The notes below the pieces were generated by a model. The model was not told the DNA's origin, ran no database searches, and saw only the letters and a program-made list of their open reading frames with translations. Positions 40,471-51,400 of a stretch of DNA of 64,000 bases are shown here, piece after piece (position 1 is the stretch's first letter; every line of letters starts with the position of its first letter). The position numbers and the translations under genes were made by a program. Source of the DNA: Capnocytophaga periodontitidis (lineage in GTDB: Bacteria > Bacteroidota > Bacteroidia > Flavobacteriales > Flavobacteriaceae); the NCBI RefSeq assembly GCF_016126015.1, contig NZ_JAEFDB010000005.1, positions 124,001 to 188,000 of the forward strand. Direction: 5' to 3'.

Positions 40471-40718
40471 TTGATAATTGACAAATGAATAGGGGTGAGA
40501 CATTTGATAGACTTTAAACAAACCTTAAACGGAACTATGATAGTTTTACAGTGGGACTTCAGTGGGTCTACAGTGGGTCTACAGTGGCTCTACAATGAAG
40601 ACCAACCAAAGATTAATGGAATACTAATAGAATTTATAATGTTGTTGCTATGAACTGTTGCTCTGGTTCTGTGGGGTCAGACTTGTCCGAGCTAAAATAA
40701 CTAACTACTATCTTATCA
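40471..40718. other. Intergenic stretch between yaaA and the GH13 gene
   Basis: No gene is seen. The stretch holds the 11-bp tandem repeats at 40549-40592 and AT-rich sequence with stop codons in all frames. The GH13 promoter lies at its right end. Confidence 0.7.
40549..40592. repeat. Four 11-bp tandem repeats upstream of the GH13 gene
   Basis: cagtgggactt, cagtgggtcta, cagtgggtcta and cagtggctcta follow one another without spacing (40549-40592). An 11-bp period puts each unit on the same DNA face. The array is ~130 bp upstream of the GH13 promoter. Confidence 0.8.
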
Positions 40719-40748
40719 TTGTTGTTTGAAAAGAAATGCTTATCTTTG
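40718..40748 (+). promoter_or_regulatory. GH13 gene promoter
   Basis: TTG at 40719-40721, 19 nt, TATCTTTG at 40741-40748, then ATG 40778. Confidence 0.75.
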
Positions 40749-40777
40749 CGCGAATAAACATCCGTGTAACTTGCACT

Positions 40778-42607
40778 ATGAAATACATTATTACCCTTAT
40801 GGGACTATTTACTTTTTTTAATGCTCACGCTCAAATCGAGCGTGTAGAACCACCTTTTTGGTGGGAAGGAATGCACTATGCCGAAATACAAATATTATTG
40901 TACGGCAAAAATATAGCACAATACCGCGTGGAAAGCGACTTGCCTATCACCAATGTGCTGAAAACCGAAAACCCTAATTATCTATTTGTTACTGTAGACA
41001 CTAAGAGTAAAAAAGCAGGCAACTATACCATTTCACTATGGCAGAAGAAGAAACAAGTGGGCAGTGTTCGCTACGAATTAAAAGCGCGTCGTGAAGGCTC
41101 GGCTTATCGTAAAAGTTTCGACAGCAGTGATATGATTTATCTCATTATGCCCGACCGCTTTGCTAATGGTAAACCCGACAACGATTCGCACCCCGCACTT
41201 ACCGATAAACTCAACCGCTCGCTTGCTAATGGTCGTCACGGGGGAGATATTCAGGGGATTATCAACCATTTGGATTATATACAATCTTTAGGCGCTACAG
41301 CTATATGGAGTACGCCCCTATGTGAGGACAATGAACCACAACATTCTTATCACACTTATGCCCAAACCGATGTGTACAAAATAGACCCGCGTTATGGCAC
41401 GAATGAGGAATACCAACAGCTATCAGCGGCTTTGCACCAGCGCGGTATGAAGCTCATCAAAGACTATGTAACCAACCACTGGGGCAGTCAGCATTGGATG
41501 GTGAAAGACCTGCCTTGCTACGATTGGTTACATCAATTCCCTGGGTATGGTCAGAGCACTTTCCGTATGAGCACTCAGATGGATAGTAATGCTTCGGAAT
41601 GGGATAAAAAGTACTGTGAAAAAGGATGGTTTGCACGCTCTATGCCCGACCTTAACCAAGAAAACCCATTGGTACTAAACTACCTCACTCAAAACGCTAT
41701 TTGGTGGATAGAATACGCCGACCTTGACGGTTTGCGCGTAGATACCTATTCATATAACGATAAAGAGGGCATTGCTAAATGGACAAAAGCTATCACCGAT
41801 GAGTATCCTCATTTCAATATTATGGGAGAAGTGTGGCTCAACCAGAGTGCCCAAGTATCGTATTGGCAAAAGGATAGCCCTATCAGTGCGATACAAAGCT
41901 ATAATACTTACCTGCCTACCGTGATGGATTTTCCACTTTTCAATGCGATAGGAGAAGCATTTCGCTCCACGCCTTCGTGGGATAAGGGTATGATACAACT
42001 CTACGACAATTTCACTAATGATTTTCTGTATAAAGACATCAACAACCTGCTTATCTTTGCCGAAAATCACGATACAGCACGTATCAATCACGTATATCCT
42101 AAGATAGAGGATTATAAGATGATTATCACATTGCTGGCAACGGCGCGTGGTATTCCGCAATTGTATTACGGTAGTGAGATAGCAATGGCAGGCGACAAGA
42201 GCAAAGGCGATGGCGATATACGACAAGATTTTCCTGGTGGCTGGGCAGGCGATACACAGAATGCTTTCACTGCTGCTGGGCGTACAGCTACTCAAAAAGA
42301 GTATTACGATTTTACATCTAAGCTCTTCAATTGGCGTAAAGGTAAATCTGTAATTCACTACGGGAAGACCAAGCAATACTTGCCTGAAAATGAAGTGTAT
42401 GTCTATTTCCGTTACAACGATACCGAGAGCCTAATGGTTATCCTCAACAACAGCGATAAGCCCCAAACGCTCCACCTCAACCGCTTTGCCGAGAGTTTGG
42501 CTGGATTTTTGAGGGGAAAAGATGTTATTTCAGGGAAAGAACTCAATTTGAACACTAATACCTTAGCAATACCTGCTAAAACCCCTATGATCATTGAATT
42601 AAAATAA
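40778..42607 (+). CDS. Periplasmic alpha-amylase family GH13 enzyme (cyclomaltodextrinase/neopullulanase-like)
   Basis: A 609-residue enzyme with signal peptide MKYIITLMGLFTFFNAHAQ. An N-terminal beta domain of the cyclomaltodextrinase type (RVEPPFWWEGMHYAEIQILL) precedes the catalytic barrel. GH13 regions are complete: KLIKDYVTNHWG, DGLRVDTYSY (nucleophile D322), IMGEVWLN (acid/base E351) and FAENHDTARI (D432). A C-terminal beta domain ends in IPAKTPMIIELK. It probably cuts imported malto-oligosaccharides or cyclodextrins in the periplasm, as SusA does. It is not next to the SusCD locus but could serve it. Start ATG 40778 fits the signal peptide and the promoter. Confidence 0.93.
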   Translation: MKYIITLMGLFTFFNAHAQIERVEPPFWWEGMHYAEIQILLYGKNIAQYRVESDLPITNVLKTENPNYLFVTVDTKSKKAGNYTISLWQKKKQVGSVRYELKARREGSAYRKSFDSSDMIYLIMPDRFANGKPDNDSHPALTDKLNRSLANGRHGGDIQGIINHLDYIQSLGATAIWSTPLCEDNEPQHSYHTYAQTDVYKIDPRYGTNEEYQQLSAALHQRGMKLIKDYVTNHWGSQHWMVKDLPCYDWLHQFPGYGQSTFRMSTQMDSNASEWDKKYCEKGWFARSMPDLNQENPLVLNYLTQNAIWWIEYADLDGLRVDTYSYNDKEGIAKWTKAITDEYPHFNIMGEVWLNQSAQVSYWQKDSPISAIQSYNTYLPTVMDFPLFNAIGEAFRSTPSWDKGMIQLYDNFTNDFLYKDINNLLIFAENHDTARINHVYPKIEDYKMIITLLATARGIPQLYYGSEIAMAGDKSKGDGDIRQDFPGGWAGDTQNAFTAAGRTATQKEYYDFTSKLFNWRKGKSVIHYGKTKQYLPENEVYVYFRYNDTESLMVILNNSDKPQTLHLNRFAESLAGFLRGKDVISGKELNLNTNTLAIPAKTPMIIELK

Positions 42608-42694
42608 GATATAAGAGTTTTTTCTCATCCGAGACTTTCTGAGTCTCACTGAGATTTTCTGATTCTCACCTCCCTCTCAAAAAGTTTACTTTTT

Positions 42695-45600
42695 ATGAAA
42701 CACTTTTTTTCTCTGTGGTTATTTATTCTCCTTTTTATAGGAGCAAATGCTCAAACCGCAGAAACTTATCTTAAAGAAATTACCAAAGAGCAACAAATTG
42801 ATATTCAGTGGCAGGAGCGCAAAACTTCTCTTGCCTCTGAGGGTATTCGCTCTTTTGTAGGTTACTGCGAAGGCAATTTTGTAGCGACCCTTTCAGTAGG
42901 TTCAAAAGCGGTATCAGGGAGTTTTCACTACCGAGATAAATCGTATGAAATCAGTTTGCAAAAAGGAAAATTAGTCTTTTTGCCTAATAAAGAATTTGAG
43001 TGTGGCACTACCGATACACCTCATTCACACCCAAGCCCTTCAACAGCACGCCCTGCGATATTAGCCGAAGAAACCACTCCTACCATTGCCAACACACAAA
43101 CACTAAGGGTATACCGTTTGGCGATGCATATCCCTTATAGCACCTTCAGTACAGGACACTTAGAGAAAAACGTACAAAAAGTAAAAACTTTTTGGGCAGA
43201 TACCGAGGCTTTCCTCAACGAGATGTACCTGCGCGATTTGGGAGTACGTTTTGAGGTAGTAAAGGACGAACACCTCATTATCAAAGATGAAAATCAAGAA
43301 ACTTTTAACGCAAAACACCGAGCTGATTATGTGATTGATCATTCTACTAATGTTATCAACAGACTTATAGGAGAAAACAGTTATGATGTGGGAATTACCC
43401 TTGCTTATACCATTTCTTTAAATGAAGGCATTCGTGGCTTGGCTGATAATATTAATGGTGTTTATCAAGCTAATACGAAAGCTGCTGCTGTAGCAGTACT
43501 TACCAAAGAAGTCATAGCTCACGAAATAGGACATCTTTTTGGGGGAAAACATACTTTTGGTAGTCATAAAGGTTCTGCTGCTTGGGATAGCGAAAAAACA
43601 GAATATAGCAGTGGTACTTCGGTGATGAGTTATGGCAGTCCACGTGATTTCTTCTCGCTGTCAAGCATTCAGCGCATACGTGAACGATTGACAAAAGTAC
43701 CCGTGAAAGCTCACGACAAGACTTTCACTACTCAAGCTCCTCGCATAAACCATAGCGAGATTAAAAGCCATTATACTATTCCCAAGGGGACTTTCTTACA
43801 ATTCTATATCCCCGCTACCGACCCCGATAGCGAGCAGCTACTGTACAACGTAAATCAACACGATGTGCGAAATGGCGATGAAACTCCTATAACACAATAC
43901 ATTATCTATAAATCTACCCCTGCCAACCCTGTAACTATCAAAACCGAGTACCACGAAAACTCGGGGAATGTAGTAGCCAATAGTGGCTTAGCACAACAAA
44001 CTACGGGTACTTTTACCTTTTGGTTGGGAGTGAGCGATGCACAACCCCAACAGTCAGCTGATTATATAGTACAATATGATTTGGCTGAAACCAAAGTAAC
44101 AGTCAAAGACGGTACCCCTTTCAAAATTACAACTACTCCTAAAAACAAATACAAAGGTGGGGATAAAATCACTCTCACTTGGAACGTAGATAATACCATT
44201 TTCAAAGATACAAAAGTGCGTATCCTGCTTTCTGATGACTTAGGAAAGACGTTTAAATATATAGTAGTAGCAGAAACTGATAACAACGGCAGTAAGGAAA
44301 TCACTTTGCCTAATATCAATACAGATAAGGCGGTGCTAAAAGTAGAAGTAATCGATGGTTTAGCTTTTGATCTTACCAATTACAATCCTAAAAATGGAGG
44401 TTTTACCATTGAAAAGAACCCTGCTCTACCTGAGCCTCTCCTTTGGGCATCACTCCCTAATCATCTTACGCTTTCGTGTGAGCAATCTATCCCAGCGGTA
44501 GCATTGCCTACAGTTACAGGAGGGTGTACTCCTGCGGTTACCCTTCAAAAAGAAGAACGCATCAAAGGCAATTGCGACTATACTTATACTGTCAAACGTA
44601 TTTTTACAGCTGCCGATACTTGTAACCAAACACTTACTTACACTCAAACTATTAGCGTAACAGATAAAACTCCCCCTACTTTTGTAGGTGCTTTACCCCA
44701 AAATATGAGTGTTAAAGAAGGCAAAACAATACCTACTCAAGTAACGCTTACCGCTACTGATAATTGTGGTACTGCTGCGGTTACAACTTCTCATAAAGAA
44801 GAAAAAGATGCCAAAGGCAAACTTACTAAACTTATCTATACATGGATAGCTAAAGATACTTGTGGCAATGTTACTACTCACCAGCAAATTGTTACCATTG
44901 TACCAAAAAAAGTCCCTACCCTCACTTGGGCAACACTTCCTCGCGATATAACCGTCGATTGTGTCAAAGCCATTCCTGCTGTACAAACGCCTACAACTCA
45001 AGGCGGTTGTGCTAAAGTAGTGATAACCCGTGCCGATAAGGAACTCAACAAGCGCTGTCTCAACAATTTCACTTTAGAGCGCACTTTTACGGCTTCTGAT
45101 GGTTGTGCCACCCTTACGCATACCCAGCGCATTAAGGTATCCGATAAAAAATCACCTACCTTTGTAGGAACACTGCCTCAAGATCTTACCATTGATGAAG
45201 GGACACCCATACCTTCTCAGCAGAGCATTTCAGCTGAAGATGCTTGTGCAGGACAACCTACCGTTACAATGCCGCCAAAAGAAGAATATCTCACTAATGG
45301 AAAACTCTCTAAAGTGGTCTATAAGTGGGTGGCTCGCGATGTCTGTGGCAATGAAAGAATACATACCCAAAATATTACTATAAAACTTAAATCGCAAGAA
45401 CCTCCCCACATAGATACTAACCCTGATGAAGTCGTGATTTACAATGCCGTTTCTACTGAAAAAGGATTTGATAACTATTTTAGAATAGAAAATACAGATA
45501 AAAACCAACCTATTACCTTGGTTATTTTTGATGAAATGGGCTTGAAAGTCTATGAAAATAACCATTATCAACAAAATGGTGAATATTTTAGAGGCTACCC

Positions 45601-45715
45601 TAATATAAAAGGAGTAGTAGGTAGCAAACGATTAGCAGGAACTTATTTCTATGTATTGACGTATTATTTCAACGGACAACAGCAAACAAAAAAAGGATTT
45701 CTATATGTAAGATAA
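42695..45715 (+). CDS. Secreted zinc metalloprotease 1 (reprolysin-like) with type IX sorting domain
   Basis: A 1006-residue exported protease. Signal peptide MKHFFSLWLFILLFIGANAQ; a short pro-domain; catalytic domain with VIAHEIGHLFGGKHTF (H276, E277, H280, H286 form the HExxHxxGxxH zinc site) and Met-turn SVMSYGSP. Next come a cadherin-like domain (PATDPDSEQLLYN) and a domain with ITLTWNVDNTIFKDTKVRIL. Four HYR-like immunoglobulin modules with paired cysteines follow, including VTLTATDNCGTAAVTTSH. The last ~90 residues (FDEMGLKVYEN to QQTKKGFLYVR) are a gliding-associated type B C-terminal domain that directs type IX secretion. It is the first of three tandem paralogues. Confidence 0.9.
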   Translation: MKHFFSLWLFILLFIGANAQTAETYLKEITKEQQIDIQWQERKTSLASEGIRSFVGYCEGNFVATLSVGSKAVSGSFHYRDKSYEISLQKGKLVFLPNKEFECGTTDTPHSHPSPSTARPAILAEETTPTIANTQTLRVYRLAMHIPYSTFSTGHLEKNVQKVKTFWADTEAFLNEMYLRDLGVRFEVVKDEHLIIKDENQETFNAKHRADYVIDHSTNVINRLIGENSYDVGITLAYTISLNEGIRGLADNINGVYQANTKAAAVAVLTKEVIAHEIGHLFGGKHTFGSHKGSAAWDSEKTEYSSGTSVMSYGSPRDFFSLSSIQRIRERLTKVPVKAHDKTFTTQAPRINHSEIKSHYTIPKGTFLQFYIPATDPDSEQLLYNVNQHDVRNGDETPITQYIIYKSTPANPVTIKTEYHENSGNVVANSGLAQQTTGTFTFWLGVSDAQPQQSADYIVQYDLAETKVTVKDGTPFKITTTPKNKYKGGDKITLTWNVDNTIFKDTKVRILLSDDLGKTFKYIVVAETDNNGSKEITLPNINTDKAVLKVEVIDGLAFDLTNYNPKNGGFTIEKNPALPEPLLWASLPNHLTLSCEQSIPAVALPTVTGGCTPAVTLQKEERIKGNCDYTYTVKRIFTAADTCNQTLTYTQTISVTDKTPPTFVGALPQNMSVKEGKTIPTQVTLTATDNCGTAAVTTSHKEEKDAKGKLTKLIYTWIAKDTCGNVTTHQQIVTIVPKKVPTLTWATLPRDITVDCVKAIPAVQTPTTQGGCAKVVITRADKELNKRCLNNFTLERTFTASDGCATLTHTQRIKVSDKKSPTFVGTLPQDLTIDEGTPIPSQQSISAEDACAGQPTVTMPPKEEYLTNGKLSKVVYKWVARDVCGNERIHTQNITIKLKSQEPPHIDTNPDEVVIYNAVSTEKGFDNYFRIENTDKNQPITLVIFDEMGLKVYENNHYQQNGEYFRGYPNIKGVVGSKRLAGTYFYVLTYYFNGQQQTKKGFLYVR

Positions 45716-45815
45716 TTATACGCCTGTATAGGTTGTCCTAATATATTACCAATGAGCAACCCTCCGAGAGGCTCCAACTCTCTCTGATGTTTTTTTTAAA
45801 AAGTGTTAATTTTTC

Positions 45816-45846
45816 CTTGCTATTTGTTAATTGTTTCGTACCTTTG
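45816..45846 (+). promoter_or_regulatory. Promoter for metalloprotease 2
   Basis: TTG at 45817-45819, ~19-nt spacer, TACCTTTG at 45839-45846. It supports ATG 45870 and excludes the in-frame start at 45831. Confidence 0.7.
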
Positions 45847-45869
45847 CACCGTTTTTTAAAACTAAACTA

Positions 45870-48305
45870 ATGAAACATCTACTACGCTACTTACTTTGGC
45901 TATGCCTAAGCATAGAAGTAGCCAATGCACAAACTAACATCCAAAGTATTATAACTCTTTTTGCTACAAAGTCTTCCGTAGAATGGGCACCCCCTATTCC
46001 TAACTCAACTTCTATACTTGTACAATGGCAGGCGCGAACTACTTCTAATGGTTTCCACTCGTTTGTAGGTTATTATCAAGATCATTTTGTAGGCGTCATC
46101 AGCTTTGACAAACAGCAGTTAAGCGGTGAAATTTTTTACAGAGGAAAATCTTATGTATTGGGTACTTCTCCCCAAGGAATGCTTACTGTTGAAGCAGTAA
46201 CCGACGAGCACGATTGTGGTGCGAGTTCTTTGGAAAAGCAAGCGCTCTCTGCCCGCAATTTCTTCCCCGAAAGCGATGAAGATAAGAACGACCCCCCTAT
46301 CGAGCAACCCGAGATTTACAATTCACTTTATCCTAAAGCGCTCATTCACACCGACGGTGTATTTAGGCACTACCGCTTGGCAATACCAGTGGATTACAGC
46401 ATTTACAATTCGGCATATTTTAATAGAAATGTAAATAAAATCAAAGCGTTTTGGTATGCCACCATTGCCTTTATGAATGAGTTATATCGCAATGATGTGG
46501 GGGTGGATTTTACTTTGGTAGATGATGAGGCGCTTATTTTTACAACTGAAGAAAATCATTTATTCCGCAGAAGGGAAGCTGCTAATGAAGTGGTAAACAA
46601 CGGTACTATCACTCTCAACAAACGTTACGATAAAAACAAATACGATATAGCAATTATCCTCACCGATTATCGCGAAAGGTACAATGGCTTGGCGATGGTC
46701 TATGCTGCTTATGAGCAACACAACAAAGCTAACGCAGCTGCACGCCCTGTAAAACCTTCTACCATTGCCCACGAAATAGGACACATGTTTGGGTCAGACC
46801 ATACGTTCTCTAACGGAGGACAGTATTCCAGTAAAACCGAAACTGGATCGGGTCAATCAATTATGAGTTATGGACACGAGCACCCACGCGATTTCTTTTC
46901 GCTCGTAAGTCTGCAAGAGATACGCAAATTCTTGGGTAACTCTATGGCTTATTACGCCGATGAAGCGCGCACTCAAGAAGCAGGCAAGCGTGTAGAGGGC
47001 ACAGGTTCTAACCTTGTTTATGGGGTAAAGAGTAACAATCGCCCCCCAGTGCTTGATAGAACGCACATTAAGAAAACCTACACTATCCCTGAAGATACTT
47101 ATTTTCAATTCTATCTGAACGCTACTGACCCCGAAGGCGATGCACTTACTTATATAGCACACCCCGCTGATAGGCGTTTTCACTCTACTAAATCTAACGC
47201 GCGTTTTATGACCTACAAAGGAAAATCTGATGGTAATATACGCTTTGAAACCACTTGGTTTGAGAGTGAACGCAATACCTTTGTACCTATAGGAGCTGCC
47301 GATTCTTACAAAAAAGGTACTTTCACCTTTTGGTTGGCAGCTGCCGATCATAACAAAAGCGATAGCAACCACGTAGTGAAATACGATGTAGAAGAGGTGC
47401 AAGTGAAAATAGCCAAAGGTAAACCTTTTGAAATACAAAATTTCGATAATGGCAGTTGGGAGCAGAACAAAACCTACAAAGGGGGACAAGTGCTTTCGCT
47501 TCATTGGCAGGTCGACGAGGCTATTTTTGGTAAGGATAGCAAGGTGCGTATCCTTCTGTCAATCGATTCTGGAAAAACTTATAAATACGTATTGAAAAAA
47601 GAAGCACCTAACAATGGAGCTTGTGAGGTAGTGCTTCCTAATATTTCTGTAGGCACTACCCACGGACATTTCGGCAAACAAAGAGGACAAGGTATCATTA
47701 AAATAGAAGTGATTGATGGCTTGGCTTATGCATTGTCTTGTACAAAGCCTTATCACGTAGGAGGTTTTATGATACAAAAAGACCCTACAAAACCTGAAAC
47801 TACCCCTGATCCAGAACCACAGCCTAACCCTCAACCCCAGCCGCAACCTAACCCCCAACCGCAGCCTAACCCTCAACCTCAACCTAACCCCCAACCACAG
47901 CCCCAACCCCAACCCAACCCTCAACCCCAACCCCAACCACAGCCCCAACCTAACCCACAACCCCAACCCCCAACCAACCCTACCCCCGACCCGTCAGCCC
48001 CGTCCGACTCGTCCACCCCATCACCTATTATATATAATGGTGTCTCAATCTCTAACCCCGAGAACTATTTCAAAGTAGAAAATGCTGATGATAACCATCC
48101 TATCTCGGTGCTCATCTTTGATGAAATGGGACTCAAAGTATACGAGAATAGTAATTACGGCAAAAACGGAGAAGTCTTTAGAGGCTATCCTAATGTACAG
48201 AATATGAATAGGAGCAAAGCCCTTGCGGGTACTTATTTTTATATTGTTACCTATTATAAAGAAGGGCAACAACAAACCCAAAAAGGTTTCTTATATGTAA
48301 GATAA
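45870..48305 (+). CDS. Secreted zinc metalloprotease 2 with proline-glutamine linker and type IX sorting domain
   Basis: An 811-residue paralogue of the previous gene. Signal peptide MKHLLRYLLWLCLSIEVANAQ; pro-region; catalytic domain with IAHEIGHMFGSDHTF (H301, E302, H305, H311) and Met-turn SIMSYGHE; the same cadherin-like (ATDPEGDALTY) and HWQVDEAIFGKDSKVRILLS domains. Instead of HYR modules it has a linker of about 60 residues made almost only of Pro, Gln and Asn (647-706). A type B sorting domain then follows (YFKVENADDNHPISVLIFDE to QQTQKGFLYVR). The linker and tail DNA is nearly identical to that of the third paralogue, suggesting recent copying. Confidence 0.9.
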   Translation: MKHLLRYLLWLCLSIEVANAQTNIQSIITLFATKSSVEWAPPIPNSTSILVQWQARTTSNGFHSFVGYYQDHFVGVISFDKQQLSGEIFYRGKSYVLGTSPQGMLTVEAVTDEHDCGASSLEKQALSARNFFPESDEDKNDPPIEQPEIYNSLYPKALIHTDGVFRHYRLAIPVDYSIYNSAYFNRNVNKIKAFWYATIAFMNELYRNDVGVDFTLVDDEALIFTTEENHLFRRREAANEVVNNGTITLNKRYDKNKYDIAIILTDYRERYNGLAMVYAAYEQHNKANAAARPVKPSTIAHEIGHMFGSDHTFSNGGQYSSKTETGSGQSIMSYGHEHPRDFFSLVSLQEIRKFLGNSMAYYADEARTQEAGKRVEGTGSNLVYGVKSNNRPPVLDRTHIKKTYTIPEDTYFQFYLNATDPEGDALTYIAHPADRRFHSTKSNARFMTYKGKSDGNIRFETTWFESERNTFVPIGAADSYKKGTFTFWLAAADHNKSDSNHVVKYDVEEVQVKIAKGKPFEIQNFDNGSWEQNKTYKGGQVLSLHWQVDEAIFGKDSKVRILLSIDSGKTYKYVLKKEAPNNGACEVVLPNISVGTTHGHFGKQRGQGIIKIEVIDGLAYALSCTKPYHVGGFMIQKDPTKPETTPDPEPQPNPQPQPQPNPQPQPNPQPQPNPQPQPQPQPNPQPQPQPQPQPNPQPQPPTNPTPDPSAPSDSSTPSPIIYNGVSISNPENYFKVENADDNHPISVLIFDEMGLKVYENSNYGKNGEVFRGYPNVQNMNRSKALAGTYFYIVTYYKEGQQQTQKGFLYVR
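47811..47985. repeat. CCCCAA-type low-complexity repeat encoding Pro-Gln linker
   Basis: About 175 bp of ccccaa/cctcaa/ccacag hexamers. The minus strand carries runs of GGGG separated by TT, which can form G-quadruplexes. It codes for PQPQPNPQP units inside metalloprotease 2. Confidence 0.85.
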
Positions 48306-48315
48306 TTAGCTAAGC

Positions 48316-48437
48316 CCCTCCGAGATGCTCCAAGCTTCTTAAAACAATCACTTTTGCGGCTTGTCGCCCTCCGAGAACTCCAAGCCTCTTAAAACAATCA
48401 CTTTTGCGGCTTGTCCCCCTTCGGGGGAACGGGGGCT
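48316..48437. repeat. ~50-bp direct repeat pair with C/G-rich palindrome between metalloproteases 2 and 3
   Basis: ctccaagcytcttaaaacaa followed by tcacttttgcggcttgtc occurs twice, at about 48329-48368 and 48379-48416. The second copy runs into ccccc-ttcg-ggggg (48415-48427), the same palindrome as at 10292-10331. Related CTCCGAGA-ACTCCAAGCC units follow the first and third protease genes. Confidence 0.75.
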
Positions 48438-48460
48438 ATAACACTAAACACTAACAACAA

Positions 48461-51400
48461 ATGAAAATATCAAAACTCTTACTACTCTGCTTCTTACTAA
48501 CAGCAGTAACCAACGCACAACAAAAAGCTACTGAGGTAATCCGACTTTTTGGTACAAACACCTCAGTACAATGGAATGTTCCTATCAAAGGAAAATCTAT
48601 ATCGCTCAACTGGCAAGCACGTCCCAACAGCCTTGCCCAAGAAGGATTCCGCACTTTTGTTGCCTATCATAATGGCAATTTTGCAGGAACGCTCTCAATG
48701 AATAAAACTACCCTATCAGGTGAAGTATGGCACGATGGTCATTCTTATTTCATCAACACTGAAAACGGAATGCTCAAAGTTACAACCGATAAAGAACACT
48801 TCACTTGTGGCACTTGCGCCGATGGACAATGCTCTCAAGCTACAACGCCCACTTCCCAAAGACTACCTATGCAACTCGCGCCTGCTAATGCGATGACTGC
48901 ACGTGGTGCCATACTGCACGAAGAGGCACTTCCGTCTGACGACAAAAAAGTGCTTTACAATACCAATGTACTCAGAACCTATCGTTTGGCTATGCTCATC
49001 GATTACAGTTTCTACAAAGAACGTTGTTATGGTGATATGAATAAGGTAAAAGAATTTATGACAAAAGTAGAAGCAGGGCTCAACGAAGTATGCGGTAGAG
49101 AGATTGGCTGTCAATTTACTTTGGTGAACGACCCTCGCCTTATCATCACTACTAAAGACAAAGAAATATACGATTACCCTGTGGTGAGAGAGGTATTGAA
49201 TAGAGCGACTTCAGATTTTAATAACCTTATAGGCGAAGAGAATTACGATGCAGGTATTGTCTTTTCTATATACCGTGATAATCGCGGATTGGCACATTTG
49301 GGTGAAATTACAGGAAAGCTAAAAGGAGGCTGTATCGCCAACCACGAGTTTTATATCATCCTTCACGAATTAGGACACTTATTAGGATCTGCACACACCT
49401 TTACCATAGGAGGAGCAACCGCTTCTTCTCATACCGAGCCCGATAGAGGGAACTCTATTATGAGCTATATCAACGACCCTTATGGTACATATTTCTCACT
49501 TCCGTCTATATACACCATCCGCAACCGTACCAATTTGCACGATGCTTATTATAGCAATAAAGCTCGTACTCAGTTGGTAGGCTTGCCACAGGACAATATC
49601 CCCTACGGTGAAATTTCTACTAACCGTGCCCCTGTGATCCAACGTTCTACTTTGAAAAAGGAATACAAACTGCCCCCTAACACTTACTTTCAATTCAATA
49701 TAGAAGCAACCGACCCTGATGGCGACCCCCTTCTCTATATGGCACATCAAGCCGACTTTAATCAATTCGGCAAAGCGCGTTTCCCTTCTAATCGTCCTAC
49801 CGAAAGCAACCATATAGAGTTCTATCAACCCTATAGAGAAAATGGGTACAATCAATGGAAACCTGTTCCTTATAAGTTCACAAATAAAAACGAAACCGGC
49901 ATTTTTACTTTTTGGTTAGGCGTATGCGATGGTAAAATAGGAGCTTACAAAGATGGAAAACCGCACGTAGCGCTCTATGATGTTTATGAAACCAAAGTAA
50001 ATATAGTAGAAGGTAAGCCTTTTAGGATAACTAATATAACTAAAAGCAGTGCCGGAAAATTTAAATATGGTAAAGAAACTACTATCTACTGGGATGTTGA
50101 TAAGAATGTTTTTGGCAACGATAGTAAGGTGCGTATCCTCTTTTCAGACGATTATGGAAAAACCTATAAATACGTGTTAGCCGATGGATTGCCTAACAAC
50201 GGACAAGCTACGGTCATTTTTCCTACACAAGCCAAAGGGTGGAAAAATTCTAATCTTTTTGTAGAAGGTCTCTTTAAAATAGAAGTAATTGACCATATTG
50301 CCTATGCTGTGAGCAGTGATACCCCAGGCACTTTAGATATGCACAGCCCTGACATTACCTTTAAAAATTTGCCAGAACCTGTGATAACTGTTAAAAAGAA
50401 TGCTATTCCCGAAAAACCTAACGTTACCGCCGAATCTCATTATTGTGGTGCTAATAAAAAAGCTGAGGTAACTTTTTCAGAAGAAGACCATACTACCTAT
50501 TTATTGCGTAAATGGGTAGCAAAGGATAAATGCAACTATTCTGCTACAGCACAGCAATTTATCTATTATGAAAAAGAAGCACCTACTAAAACCTTACGAT
50601 TTGTAGCTCCTCTTCCTGAGGATAAACACGTACAATGCCGAGGCGATATTCCTGCCAAAGCTGAAGTAAAAGCAGAGGGATCTGATAACATTCACATAGA
50701 CTATGAAGAAGAGTTTAGAGAAGGCGACCGTAAGTCTTACAAACTCACTCGCTCTTGGATAGCCTATGCCGAGGGAGCTTTGCCTATCCGCCATACTCAA
50801 CAAATTTTCCTTAAAGACACTCAAAAACCAGTGCTCTCGTCTTACCCTCCAAGTATGACCGTAAAGAGCGAAGCCGATGTACCTGTAAGACAAAACCTCA
50901 CTGCAACCGATAATTGCGATGGAGCTTTACAAGTAGTGTCTAGTCAAAGCAATGAAACTAAAAACGGTAAAAAAATAGTGCGCTATGTATGGTTTGTAGA
51001 AGATAGCGCTCATAACGAAAACCGTTATGAACAAGTAATCACTATTAATCCTAACGCTCAAAATCCTCAACCACAACCCCAACCTCAACCACAGCCTCAA
51101 CCCCAACCCCAGCCTCAACCCCAACCCCAGCCACAACCCCAACCCAACCCACAACCACAGCCACAACCCCAACCCAACCCTCAACCACAACCCAACCCTC
51201 AACCACAACCCAACCCTAACCCCGACCCGTCAGCCCCGTCCGACTCGTCCACCCCATCACTTATTATATACAATGGTGTCTCTATCTCTAACCCCGAGAA
51301 CTATTTTAAAATAGAAAATACTGATGAAGATCGCCCTATCTCAGTGCTCATCTTCGATGAAATGGGACTCAAAGTATACGAAAACAATAATTACGGCAAA

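Noticed and set aside
40549-40592. 11-bp tandem array as a possible CRISPR or replication origin iteron cluster
   Set aside because: Units are contiguous without spacers, too short for CRISPR, and no replication gene is near.
47559-47966. A minus-strand frame of 135 codons rich in Gly, Leu, Arg and Trp opposite the Pro-Gln linker of metalloprotease 2
   Set aside because: It is the reverse complement of the CCCCAA repeat; the composition follows from the repeat, with no promoter or family match.
47811-47985. CCCCAA runs as telomere-like DNA
   Set aside because: They lie inside an intact reading frame and are interrupted by CCTCAA and CCACAG; codon-level repetition of Pro-Gln explains them.
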